NCBI GenBank assembly: GCA_963971225.1
Contig: OZ020267.1
Coordinates: 112,253,936-112,317,935 of the forward strand
From: Melieria omissa
Taxonomy: Eukaryota > Arthropoda > Insecta > Diptera > Ulidiidae
Length of the DNA: 64,000 nt
Direction of reading: 5' to 3'
Shown here: positions 42,795 to 55,740 of the stretch, in pieces
Numbering within the stretch: position 1 is the stretch's first letter
Layout of the letters: every line of letters begins with the position of its first letter
Position numbers and translations under genes: made by a program
Notes under the pieces: model-generated
Database searches by the model: none
Seen by the model: the letters and a program-made list of their open reading frames with translations, nothing else
Told to the model about the DNA's origin: nothing

Positions 42795-44690
42795 AGATGT
42801 GTTAAGCTTCTTTTCATGTCATGAAGTCGAGTAGGCTTTTTGGGACTTTGGTATCAGCATCTTTTTATCTTTTCGAGTTAGATATGTTAAGCTTCTTTTC
42901 ATTAGATGGAGTCAAGTTGGCATCTTGGCAAGTTGAGACCTTAGGATCAGCATCTTTTTATCTTTTCGAGTTAGATATGTTAAGCTTCTTTTCATTACAC
43001 TGTGTCAAGTTGGCATCTTTGCACCTTGGGACCCTGGGATCAGCATCTTTTTATATTTTCGAGTTAGATATGTTAAGCTTCTTTCTATTACATTGAGTCA
43101 GGTTGGTATCTTGGCACTTTGGGACTTTGGTATCAGCATCTTTTTATCTTTTCGAGTAGATATGTTAAGCTTCTTTTCATTAGATGGAGTCAAGTTGGCA
43201 TCTTGGCAAGTTGAGACCTTAGGATCAGCATCTTTTTATCTTTTCGAGTTAGATATGTTAAGCTTCTTTTCATTACATTGAGTCAAGTTGATATCTTTGC
43301 ACTTTGGGACCTTGGTATCAGCATCTTTTTATCTTTCCGAGTTAGATATGTTAAGCTTCTTTCTATTACATTGAGTCAAGTTGGTATCTTGGCACTTTGG
43401 GACTTTGGTATCCGCATCTTTTTATCTTTTCGAGTTAGATATGTTAAGCTTCTTTTCATTAGATGGAGTCAAGTTGGCATCTTGGCAAGTTGAGACCTTA
43501 GGATCAGCATCTTTTTATCTTTTCGAGTTAGATATGTTAAGCTTCTTTTCATTACACTGTGTCAAGTTGGCATCTTTGCACCTTGGGACCCTGGGATCAG
43601 CATCTCTTTTGAGTTAGACATGTTAAGCTTCTTTCTATTACATTGAGTCAGGTTGGTATCTTGGCACTTTGGGACCTTGGTATCAGCGTCTTTTTATCTT
43701 TTCGAGTTAGATATGTTAAGCTTCTTTTCATTAGATGGAATCAAGTTGGCGTCTTGGCAAGTTGAGACCTTAGGATCAGCATCTTTTTATCTTTTTGAGT
43801 TAGACATGTTAAGCTTCTTTCTATTACATTGAGTCAGGTTGGTATCTTGGCACTTTGGGACCTTGGTATCAGCGTCTTTTTATCTTTTCGAGTTAGATAT
43901 GTTAAGCTTCTTTTCATTAGATGGAATCAAGTTGGCGTCTTGGCAAGTTGAGACCTTAGGATCAGCATCTTTTTATCTTTTAGAGTTAGATATGTTAAGC
44001 TTCTTTCTATTACATTGGGTCAGGTTGGTATCTCGACACTTTTGGACCTTGCGATCAGCGTCTTTTTATCTTTTTGAGTTAGATATGTTAAGCCTCCTTT
44101 CATGTCATAAAGTCAAGTAGGCTTTTTGGGGCTTTTGTATCAGCATCTTTTTATCTTTTCGAGTTAGATATGTTAAGCTTTTTTTCATTACATTGAGTCA
44201 AGTTGGCATCTTCGCAAGTTGGGACCTTGGAATCAGCGTCTTTTTATCTTTTTGAGTTAGATATGTTAAGCTTCCTTTTATAAGATGGAGTCAAGTTGGC
44301 ATCTTGGCAAGTTGGGACCTTGGGATAAGTAACTTTTTATCTTTTCGAGTTAGATATGTTAAGTTTCTTTTTAATACATGAAGTCAAGTTGGCATCTTGG
44401 CAAGTTGAGACCTTAGGATTAGCGTCTTTTTATCTTTTCGAGTTAGATATTTTAAGCTTATTTTCATTACATTGAGTCAAGTTGGGAATATGGCACTTTC
44501 CGACCTTCGAGTAAAATATGTTAATCTTTTTTCCATCAGATTGATTCATGTTGACATTGTAGTGAGTTGGGACCTTAGGATCAGCATCTTTTTATCTCTT
44601 CGGCTAAGATATGTTGCGCTTTTTTCACTGAGCCTCTTCTTATTCCCGACAGTTTAGACCTTGACATCATTGTCCTTTTTTAAAACCAGA
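42795..44690. repeat. 93-bp tandem array, about 20 copies
   Basis: GATATGTTAAGCTTCTTTTC recurs with starts (measured at GTTAAG) at 42801, 42886, 42979, 43072, 43164, 43257 and 43350, so the period is 92-93 bp after a shorter first unit. Copies alternate between variants with TTAGATGGAGTCAAGTTGGC and TTACATTGAGTCAAGTTGG, hinting at a two-unit higher-order repeat. Units decay toward the right end at about 44690. Because 93 is a multiple of three, a repeated 31-residue open frame (with MLSFFSL and SASFYLFEL) runs through the array, but it is interrupted repeatedly and is probably not a gene. Confidence 0.93.
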
Positions 44691-47320
44691 TTTAACCCTT
44701 CTCAAGTCATTTTGTCAAGTTTGTCTTTAAATCCCTACACTGTTTAGATTTTAAAATTTAAGATTTAATATCCCATAAAGTTTAATGAAAATATGTTGTA
44801 AAAAGTTAAGTCTGTTGCATTATTGAATTAACCAAAGTCGAATCTCAGTGTCAGTGATTGGAAAAGGCTTATTCACAAAACCCACTCTCTCGATTTCAAC
44901 CAAATTTAATATTATGAAAAACAAAATAAACGCAACATTAAAATGCTCATTAAATATGCGCAAATAAATTTTAGCCCTTCCGCCACCGCAAAATGTCGCC
45001 AACCTAATTAATTTGTGATTTTAAAAGCTTTCCTAATTCGTTTTAAATATGGCTTTTTCTGGTCGGCCTATTTTAAAGCTCTCACATCAAAGTAATTAAT
45101 AAATGCAATGATCCTTTCTCAGCCTTCCGCGCCCACACAAACCGCCCAAAACTTCAGTGCAAGAATTAACCACAAAAACTCATTAATTATAGGAGAGAAA
45201 AAGGCAGAAGCACAAAAAGGGGAATGAATAACTTTTAATAACGCGTGCACTTAATTACGACAAATTAATAATGCGACCGGAGACGTGGCACTGGCGCACA
45301 GACGCAACAGCAGGTAAACGCAAGAATAATTGTCAATTTATAATTTACGCCGAAAAGAGGCAGCGACCCGTTGGAGGCGTGCTGCAGGAAATAACCCGCA
45401 CGCCCGCTACCATGTGGCGTTGAATAACACCAACAACGCGCCAGTGGTCTGCGGAAGTTGCCCAACAGTAACAACATAAAAAAAATTGTACACAAAACAA
45501 AAACGGCAAGCGAACGCAAAAATAATGGCAACGCGAAAAAAAATACCAAAGTCGCACCGTAACGCACAGTTCGGGGGGGAAATTTTAATTGGCGCGCAAC
45601 ACCAGCAACAACGGAATCAGTTGAGGCGGCGGCAGACAAATAAATGCACACAAATTGAACAACACCATCGACCAACAGAACGACGACAATGCCAGCGACG
45701 GCAATGGCGATGGCGACAGCAGCAGCATTGTTGCGCAGCCCCTGACCATGTCGACTCGGGTCCGGCGTGCGGCCAGCAAAGGCGCAGTGTCAGCGCGCGA
45801 CACCAGCACACATGAGCTGGTCTGCTTGTCGCAAGCCGCAGCCGTAGCCGCGTGCGGAAGTGCCCAACTTGGTTGTGTGTGTGTGTGTGAATGTGTGTCG
45901 CAATGAAACAAGTTGCTGTTGGTCATTCACCGGGCATTTGGGTTCGTTGGCGCTGACTGGAGCGCGCTCGCTGGTGTGGGTGACACGGTGACAGTGCCAC
46001 ACGAGCACGTGTCTTCCGTCCCGTTCCAGTGGACGCCGTTGCGTTGTTGTGCTGTGTTGTCACTTGTGCTTATGAAACCGTGAATATCAAGTGCAACAAC
46101 AACAATAACCACTATAATAACTATAACTAAAACAAGAACAATTGTAACTATTTCTGCAATAGAAAAACTAACAACGATTGAGGGCAACTATAACTGCGAT
46201 GAAAAACAGCGCAGCATTTAAACCCAACCAGAAAATTTCGCACTGAGCATAGAGTCAACAAAATGTGTTAGGTTTATTTGATGGGTTGAAGGACTACAAA
46301 TGATCTGTAAAGGCTTCTAACTCCGAAATTTTAAAAGTTCTTTACTCTTTACTTCACTGACATCTAAAAACTCTTGCTCGCTATTCACTCGTTTTCTTAA
46401 TATAAATTCTATAGTCTAACAATTCTTCATTCTTGGCTTCTTTTCATCTACTCTGAATATGGTTTACCTAGTCGATTCTTGTTTTCCGACACTCATTCGA
46501 TTGTTTTTCACTGGGTTCTAAGGCAAAACAAAAAAAAATACATGAACTCCAAGAAACACACTAAACGTCCACCACTGACAATGGACAGTAACAATAAATA
46601 ATATCAACAATGCAACTTTTTTCTTATTTCACAAATTTGTTGCTTTATTTGGAAAGCGGGAATGAAAGAACAGTACAGAAATATGGTCTCGCATGAAAAT
46701 TGTGGCCAATTGAATTCAGTGAATGCGAATTCCACTGTTTGCAATGGATTTGGCCCCCTCGCTGTGGCGCGCCGTCGTCTTTTGTGTTCCCCTATGGACA
46801 GGCAAGTTATGCGGAATTTAATTGCAATTGGCGTGCCACAGCGATTAGCTGCGAACACACGCACACACACACACACACACAACATACTAATGCGAAATCA
46901 TAAGTGCATACATTCGTACATGGGTTTGTATGCTGCTGTTTGTAGTAAGTGTGTGTATGTGTGTGTGGGCACATGTTGTTGCCATTTGACTGGCTGGTTG
47001 GCTGGTTGGTGACTCATTTGCATTATTTAACATTTGTGTGAACTCTGCAATTTGTTTGCAACACAAACATGAAATTGCATCAAGAATTTACGAGCATTCG
47101 TTGTGTGTCATTTTTGGTGCTTATAATCGATACAGGGTTGCCATAGTACAGGCAAATTAAATATAGAGTTTATAGGGTTCAAAAACAAGCATGAAAAGTG
47201 AAATAGGAGTCCCGATTTAGTCCACTGAGCGCCTGAACTCCAGTCAGTTGTTGCGTGCAAAAACTTTCGACATTGAACAGTTATCGGAGTAGAATCGATT
47301 TTGTGCTGAAGCTCATTTGT
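44691..47320. other. Intronic DNA with no recognisable gene
   Basis: AT-rich to 45.2 kb, then less AT-rich with CAG/CAA-type trinucleotides at 45250-46090. Both strands have overlapping open frames of similar length there, none recognisable. CA tract at about 46857-46880 and GT tract near 46950-46966. Confidence 0.45.
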
Positions 47321-47960
47321 GCTCATTTTAAAATGGGCGTAAGTTGCTTTTGAGCAGACTTTCAATATAAAATTGTTTAATATATATTCTTAGATTATTT
47401 TTAGAATTATTGAGCAGTTTAGATTTATTGTCTTATTAATCCTTCACGAATAATCGATTGGAAAGCATACATAATTACATAAGGTTTTGAATCTCATTTG
47501 GATTGTGCTGTAATCCGATCAGTTATCGAAGTAAACTCTGTTTTGGATTGTGCTGAAACTTCAGTATCAAGCTCATTTTAAAATGGGCGCAGTTTGCCTA
47601 CTTTTGAGCACATTTTCAATATATAATTTTTTAATAAAAATTTTTATATTATTTTTAGAATTATTAAGAAACAAAAATAGAAGTTTCGTGTCTCATTAAT
47701 CCTTCTCGAATGATCTATTGGAAAGTATAATTACGTAAGGTTTTGAATCTGATTTGGATTCTCTAAAACTTCAATAATTAGCTCATTTTAAAATGGGCGT
47801 AGTTTGTTCAATAGTTTAATATAGAATTTTTAATAAATATTTTTAGATTATTTTTAGAATTATTGAGAAACAAAAATAAAATTTTCGTGTCTCATTAATC
47901 CTTCACGAATAATCTATTGGAAAGCATACATATTTATATAAAGTTTTGATAAAATTTACT
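47320..47960. repeat. Three-copy degenerate repeat of about 200-255 bp
   Basis: TCATTTTAAAATGGGCG occurs near 47323, 47572 and 47782. TAATCCTTCACGAATAATC or a close variant occurs near 47436, 47697 and 47897, each followed by GGAAAGCATACATA-like text. The spacing shortens from about 255 to about 200 bp because of indels. Non-coding. Confidence 0.75.
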
Positions 47961-47969
47961 ACGACAAAT

Positions 47970-48045
47970 CTGTGAATTGGGATTCGAACCCATTACTCTC
48001 TGACATCTAGTTTCCTTGCATTTCTGTGTACATCTAAGTCTTTCA
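47970..48045 (-). repeat. tRNA-like (SINE-type) relic with perfect B-box
   Basis: On the minus strand GTCAGAGAGTAATGGGTTCG leads into GGTTCGAATCC, a perfect B-box, with a 4-bp T-stem (TGGG/CCCA). I could not fold a full cloverleaf or find a clear A-box, so this is probably a SINE head or tRNA pseudogene. The block resembles the relic at 2224-2312. Confidence 0.35.
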
Positions 48046-51000
48046 CAAAGACAAGCTTAATTGACATCAAAATTTCGAATTCCTCTAAAAATTCATCTAA
48101 AACTAGTCTCACTCTCTTTACATTCTAGAACTCGTTTCACATTCGTACGACACGGTGTCAATTAAGTCGAAAATCAAATGTGCCATACCATTCGCCAACA
48201 TATCTGACAACAATACAATTCAAGTTTGCTGTCAACATTCCAGCAACGAAAGCAATGAAAGAGCATTTTCATGTCGCAAAAAGCAAAACAAAGCAAATTC
48301 CTTGCAACAGCAATGCTGATCACATTTCAAATGTGCCGAATGCTTTACAACGTTATCCTGCCAACCAATCGCCGCCGCCTCTCCCCTCCGCCTTCGCCAC
48401 CCACAATTCACAACTCAGTCATTGCTGTCGACCACCCGCAGTCCAGCTGCTAACGACATTGCTTGCTTTGGGCAAAGACATTTTCAATTTACCACATCCT
48501 GTTATTATCCTTATTTTCCACTTAAATGCGTGTTGTTGTTGTTGTTATGGTCGGACTCGTACTTCAATTGCCCATTAAAGTTTATCCCTCACTGGCCAGC
48601 AAGAACGGACAGCGTGGCTCAACTCACCTCAACTTATGGAGCAAACGTTATCAGCAGCAACATCATTATTATTGTTGCTGGCCACCTGTATGCGGCCGCT
48701 GACTGGCGCAATGCAATGTGAGTGTATTTTAAATCAATACACACATGCAACAGGATACAATATGGCCGCCGGTTACCAACACCTCACCGATCGTCGCTGC
48801 CCAATCGATGCACTCGTACTGGCTGCACGCATGCCGAATAATCCATATGGAAATAATGCATCAGTGCAACGACACCTCACATTCCCCCCGTCGCCAACAT
48901 TGGCCCCTTCTGTTGCCTGGCCGTTGCTTCTCCGCCAACGTTTCTTCACACCGTTCGAGCATTGTTGTGCTTGAAAATGTTTTGCCCTAAATTCATTTTG
49001 TGCCAAAGTGCAAAATGGGAATTCGCACCGACGCACACATTCATGTATATGCATTCGTGTGCGTGTGTGTGTGTGTCTGTGTAGACATGGCACAATAATA
49101 AATGTTAAAATTTCTATGGCAAGTACCAAAGTCTACAAAACTGTTGCTGTTGCTACCTGAGCTCACACCCACACCCACCCACCCAGACACACACACACAT
49201 GAAATATCTCCGTGTCTGTGTATCTGCATGCATTTTGAAGTGTGTTTAGTGCAGCCTTGAACATCTCTCCTACGGCTGTGTGCGCCAAAAGAGCGCAAAC
49301 GTTCAAGTGAGAGCGGGAGCGCCTCTTCCGCCCACACCGTCAGCGCATAAATTCGATTTTGCGCCATTTCAAAGGCTGCCAAAGGCAAATTTTGGCGCGC
49401 GTATGTGTGTGTGTGTGTGCACTTCCCTCTCCTCCTGCACCCAAACAAGCCGTTCAACTAACAACCACACTTAACTTCATTTGTTGTTTTCGTCGCCTCT
49501 GTTGCTGCAATGGCGGCAGCCATTGCTGTGCAACGTTCCTAGTGCAGGTGTGAAATTCAAATTAGATTTTAAATTTTAATAAACGTTTACACAAATTAAA
49601 ATTGCACTCATGTGCGGATTAATTTTGGCGAAAATTCCCCAAGCTGGCAACTCGGATTGGTTGAAGAGATTGGAATAAATCAGTTGACTTTAGAGAGACT
49701 GAGATGGCACCAAGTTTTCAAAAACGACAAGAAATGTTCTCTAACGATTTCTGCAGATGTTATATGAACAAAGAAGAAAGAAGAAGAAATTATACTCCAT
49801 CTTCTATGCACTTATCCATTATTCTTTAACGAGAAGAAGGACTCACGTGTGTAACTTCTTTGACAATGTAGATGATCTGGCCCCTAGGACTATACTAGGA
49901 CTATGTAGATTTAACAGAAGCTTAAACTGATTCTAAAGTAAGGAGATCTGCGTCTAACTTATTCTGGAATCACATAGGATCTCTATCGACTAAATAAGCT
50001 TCCTAAAGTCCTACCAGAGGTCATTCAGAGTAAAATAAGATTTCTACTTTTGAACCTCCGAAACATTAGTGTAAGAAATTTTGGTTATTCAAAGTTGAAT
50101 GAATTACATTCAATCCTTAACCCACCAGAATAACAATTTTCATTCAAAGTACCAAATATTCGATTGTTCAAATTTTCGAGTGCTTACTGTACTATTTGCA
50201 AATGCAACAACCACCCAGTCAGTTTCATTTACTCCAAAGCAAACCTTTGCAATTTGCCAAACAAACTCCAAACACTCAATGAAATAAATTGTCAAAAACA
50301 TCACTTGGCCGCAGATAAGCGAGACAGAGTCAGAGCAAGAGCGAGGGAAAGAAAGCAAAGTTCACCATATGGCAGCGGCGCCATCTGTTGTTGCATGCAT
50401 TATTTACAACTGTGAAATTCACGTTCAGGCTTCTTAGCCGCCAACTGGGCGAGATTGAAACGGAGTGCGGCAGTGGGGCACAATTTGGCATTTGGTGATT
50501 GCAAATCACGCTTTGACTGCACCGGCCGCAGCACCGCATCCGTCTGCAACGAGTAATTTCCTGAATTCTCAACGCTCATCAACGTAGCAGCCCCCATCAG
50601 CCGCCGGGCTGCTTCACTCCTTTGCGTCGCTGTAATCGGCTGCACCTGCTCGACATGGTCACAGATACACACATTTTGTTGTTGGATTATTTTTTTTGCC
50701 AGCACGCAACTCTGCCTAATGGTCATCGGGTACAAATTGAACTGAAAATTTTGAATGCGGTCGAACTGATAAGTGCGTCACCGGCGTGTTCCCGTGCCCC
50801 GGGCTGTGTCGCTCTACGCTCGAACGGCTGCCGAGTCGAATTCGAATGTTTGCTCGCTTTGGCCGTTTTTGTTTTTTGCCTGACGTGTGCGCTGAGGCCG
50901 AATGAATGAATGAATGCAATTTGCATGTGAAGAAAATGAACGAAACGCCAAGTGGTGGTGAAGGTGGACCAGCGGAAGGGGCTTTTAGGTGGAACTGCTA

Positions 51001-51762
51001 CTTTACTGTTCATGCATATTAGAAGTGCACTTGAATTTTGTGTTGGCATTGTGGTGGATGTCAACGTTGTTATTGTTGTTGTTGTTGTTATTGCTGTGCC
51101 AAATGTAGATGGAACAAATGTAGTTGGCGGCAGCAGCGCGCCACGTTGTATTCGTTTGAATGTGCGGTGTGCGCTCCAGCAACAGCCGTTTTAACCGCGT
51201 TGCCTGGAACAACAACAACAACAATAACCGCAATAAAAACAACAACAACTATAGCTGGCTTTCATGCTCAACCACAATGTTTCATTTGTTTTATGGCCAA
51301 ATTGCATGGCCACCAGTCGCACAGCCAACCAACCAACCAGCAGGTCCTTGCGTCCTACGCGTCCTTTTGGCTTGGCTGTCTGTTGCGCTCGTGCTTCGAC
51401 AGTGTCTGCTGTTTTCAACCTCCCTCTAGTTTTGAGTTTTTTGTTTTGTGTGTATGTGTGTGCGGCTGCATTTGTGACATGCAAAATTGTCAAGCAACCT
51501 GTAACTGCAACGCAAGCGGGCGCCATGGGGCAGGTGGGCGAAGCAACGGTTTGGCCCGTCTTGCAGCATTGCAAAAAATAGATTGAAATTGCATGTGCCT
51601 TGGCGCAACTGTTGGGCTTGTCGCTGTTGTTGCTGTTGTTGTTTTTATAGTTGCTGCTAGAGTTGGCAGCTGGCACAGCAGCCGGCAGCCAGCAGCTCTT
51701 AAAGCGCAATTGACATCTGTGCGCTTATCTGCATATGAGTGAGTGTGCATTTGTTTGTATTA

Positions 51763-51803
<41 letters not shown>

Positions 51804-53475
51804 ATTGGGGTAGTGCGTATGCACATTGCTGCATTCAACTAACTATTCAGCCGTGCCTCCAGCTGCAGCTGCAACCTCACTCAATTGCTTTTTATCGACT
51901 TGCATTGCTCATCGGTGTGTGTGCACGTGTGCCTGACTGTAAAGTTTTGCAACTTAACCGCAAATGCTTTTTGCCCCAAACCCCAAAGCGAAACTCTTTG
52001 CTGTCTAATGTTTTGATACCCAAATAGAATTTGCTGAGATCAAATTTCGATTTATTGAAAAGCCTACAAGCACACAATCTTCTCATCGATTTTAAAGACA
52101 TGTAAAAATTGTTTGAATACAATTTTCAGTTAAATATGTGAATTTCAATTTCATGTCAAATGTCTGCTGATGATGAGAAAAATATTAAATAAAAGCTGTT
52201 TTGAGCATCAAAAAGAATCAAAGAACCAATAAAAGCAATTTGTATTATTATTTGATAACCAATAAACGAATCAAAGAAAGAATCCATTAAAAACAATGTT
52301 ATTGACAATATTTAGAATTTATTATTTGGTGATACTAAAATTTTTCGGATTGCTTCTTTGATTCATTTCGGTATTTTGTTAAAACATTGAGAGAAATATT
52401 TCCAAAAATAAATTCATATCTCAATGCTTTTCACATACAAATAAATAATTTATGCATCTAACTTTTGCTCGAATAGCCAATCAAACCTGAGATCGAACAA
52501 TTTCCCTCAAGCCTCGATTGCTTGGTTTTCAAACTTCCTCTTTCACAACTGTCAGTCAAAAAGTCTGTTTCACTGTGAAAAATCTCACTTGAAAGCCCTA
52601 AAACGCACTTTCTCGAATAACTAGTCGCCGTAGATGACACAGTTCATTCGCTCTTCGAACTTACCTACCCTACAAGAAGTACTTCCGACTCACCTTGGAG
52701 ACGTCTGCGAACTCGCCAAAGCAAATAATGCAAAATTAATTTGTTCAACACACACACACACACACACAGCCACAACAACAGCTGCTGTCGAAGCGTACAT
52801 TTGGTATTCTAATAAATTCCAAATGGCAGTCATCACTCAAGAGTTGCCAGCAGTTGCCAACAAATGCGAAGCGCTTGCGTGTCGTCTGCTGGCCGCGCGC
52901 TCGCCGCACTGCGTCGCTAATTATGCATTCCAAGTGCGTGCATTGCATATGGTGGATCAGCGTCGAGCGTTCCTTCTTCACATTCTGTCGTCACACGCAG
53001 ACAACGGCAACGTTCCAGTCAGCATGGAGGCGACCAGTAGTCTTCGATCAAAATGCCAGAATGAAAATTTAATTTCGTATGCTGAACGTGCTCTCGCCGC
53101 CGGCAAAGTGCCTACACTTTTATTAAGCCATATTTATAAGACAATAAAATCCACTCATGCAGTCACACTGGCAATTGTCGTATTGCATTTATTTACGACT
53201 CACTTGCGGAACATTTTTGGTTGGTATGGTTTAGCAATTAAAGATGTACACATTTATTGTTCAAGCGATCAAGAGTGATAGAAATTAACTTTACTTATTA
53301 ACTTTATTAGAAATAACTAACTTCAATTTATTTAGTAATGAGTCAAAGATTCAATACACATTCAAAACACAATTATGAATTAACTCTCTCCAGTACCAAT
53401 GCAGTAAGTTTTCTTGAAAATCTTCTATCAAAATCCGAACTAACTGCTTTATAGTAATTGGAATATACACGACGC
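48046..53475. other. Intronic DNA with no recognisable gene
   Basis: Mixed composition with CA/GT tracts (49062-49078, 49190-49200, 51767-51801, 52750-52768) and TTG/AAC trinucleotide tracts (51066-51090, 51210-51248, 51620-51645). Several open frames of 100-214 codons exist on both strands, but they overlap, run through simple repeats and show no conserved motif. Confidence 0.45.
51767..51801. repeat. (GT)17 microsatellite
   Basis: A pure GT dinucleotide run of about 34-35 bp, the longest uninterrupted dinucleotide repeat in the window. Confidence 0.95.
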
Positions 53476-53479
53476 ATGT

Positions 53480-55740
53480 TAGTATAAAAAAGTTAAGGTA
53501 CTGAGTACTTTTTCATACTGCGTGCAATTGTCAGTTCAATGCTGAATAAAAGTTGTCATTCTATACTGAGTGCCTTTTTAATATTGAGTACTCTTCAAAG
53601 ATTCGTATATCTATCGATTCTATACTGATTGCAACCATTGGCTCAGTACTGAGTAATTTTCTGTACTGAATGCAAGTACTCTTTCTATACTGCGTACTTT
53701 TTATACTTAGTACGAGAATAACTGAGTACTTTTCAATACTTAGTACTGAGTATTGATTCTATATTCGGTACTTTTTGATACTCAGTGCAAGTATTCGACA
53801 CTGAGTACTTTTCGATATTGCTTACAACTATCGATTCAATACCGAGTCAAAGTTTTCATTCTATACTGAGTGTTTTTTTGATATTAAGTACTCTTCAAAG
53901 ATTCGTATATCTATTGATTCTATACTGATTGCAACTATTAGTTCAATACTGAGTAATTTTCTGTACTGAATGAAAGTACTGTTTCTCTACTGCGTACTTT
54001 TTCATACTTAGTATGCGAATAACTTCGATACTGAGTACTTTTCAATACTGAGTACAAGTATTGATTCTATATTTGGTACTTTTTGATACTAACTACAAGT
54101 ATTCGAAACTGAGTACTTTTCGATACTGATTGCAACTATCGATTCGATACTGAATACAAGTATTGATTCTATACTGAGTGCTTTTTTTGATATTGAGTAC
54201 TCTTCGATGTTTCGTATATCTATGAATTCGATACTGATAACAACTATTGGTTTAATACTGAATACTTTTCGATACTGAATACAACTATCGATTCAATACT
54301 GAATACAATTTTGTATTCTATACTGAGGACTTTTTTGATATTCTCTTTTCGATGGTTAGTATATCTATCGATTCGATACTGACCTGATACTGACTCAATA
54401 TTGGTTCAATATTGTATAATGTTCTGTACTGAATGCAAGTACTCTTTCTATACTGCGTACTTTTATATACTTAGTACGATTATTACTTCGATACTGAGTA
54501 CTTTTCAATACTGAGTATTGAGTATAAGTATTGATTCTATATTCGGTACTGTTTGGTACGAAGTACAAGTATTCGACACTGAGTACTTTTCGATACTGAT
54601 TACAACTATCGATTCGATACTGAATACAAGTTTTGATTCTATCCTGAGTGCTTTTTTTAAATTCAGTACTCTTCTATGGTTCGTATACCTATCGATTCGA
54701 TACTAATCTGATACTGATTACAACTATTGGTACAATACTGAGTAATTTTCTGTACTGAATGCAAGTACTCTTTCTTTACTGCGTACTTTTTGATACTTAG
54801 TTTGACACTTACTTCGATACTGAGTACTTTTCAATACTGAGTACAAGAATTGATTCTATATTCGGTACTTTTTGATACTAACTACAAGTATTCGACACTG
54901 AGTACTTTTCGATACTGATTACAACTATCGTTTCAATACTGAGTAAAAGTTTGGATTCTATACTGAGTGCTTTTTGATATTGAGTACTCTTCGATTCTTC
55001 GTATATCCATCGATTTGATACTGATCTGATACTGATTCCATATTGGTTCAATACTGAGTTATTTTTTGTACTGGGTACAAATACTCTTTGTATGCTGCAT
55101 TGACTTTTTGATACTTAGTACTAAAATTACTTCGATACTGAGTACTATTTAATACTTAGTACAACTAGGGGTTCGATACTGAGAGTTTTCGTTACTGAGC
55201 ACAAGCGTTGATTCTATATTCGGTACTTTTTGATACTAGGTACAAGTATCAGTTAGATACTGAGTACTTTTCAAAGTTTGGGTACTTAAATTTACATTTA
55301 AGTACTCAAAAAATATTTCGTAATCGATTCGAAACTGATTTAAAACTATCGATTCGATGCTTAGTAATTTTCAGTGCTGATAACAAATATTGATTCTATA
55401 CTGGGTACTTTTTGATACTAGGAAAAATGTATCAGTTCGATACTGAGTACTTTTCAAAATTGATTACATTTAGGTACTCAAAAAATATTTGTTAATCGAT
55501 TCGATACTGAGTTACTAACTCAAACTGAAGTACTGCAAATCTTTTTGAGAATCGAGTACTTACTAAGTACTTGAAATATCGTTTTACTCAACACTTTTAT
55601 TCACAGATACCGAGTTATGTTTTACTCATTCAAACTCAAACTAAAAAACTGCAAATCTTTTTGAGAATCGAGTACTTACTAAGTACTTGAAATAACGTTT
55701 TACTCAACACTTTTATTCACCTATTCTATTTATCATTATT
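53480..55740. repeat. GAGTAC-rich tandem array with about 310-bp higher-order units
   Basis: Short motifs such as GATACTGAGTACTTTTCGAT, TACAACTATCGATTCGATAC and ATTCTATACTGAGTGC alternate for more than 2.2 kb. The phrase ATATTCGGTACTTTTT or a close variant starts near 53761, 54069, 54539, 54858 and 55216. Spacings are 308, 470, 319 and 358 bp, indicating higher-order units built from roughly 20-30-bp motifs. The right end has a near-exact local duplication (about 55515-55605 and 55640-55720). Palindromic GAGTACTC-type words are frequent. Non-coding. Confidence 0.9.

Noticed and set aside
42821..44120. Chain of open frames encoding a repeated 31-residue peptide
   Set aside because: They exist because the 93-bp repeat unit is a multiple of three. 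Frames break at every indel and no start context, splice signal or domain supports a protein.
45655..46008. Possible coding exon in a GC-richer stretch
   Set aside because: All frames on both strands are open for similar lengths and rich in Gln, Arg or Ala from trinucleotide repeats; no domain or matching splice phases were seen.
52634..53278. 214-codon open frame on the plus strand
   Set aside because: It runs through a CA microsatellite (His-Thr repeat), has no recognisable domain, and overlaps open frames on the other strand.
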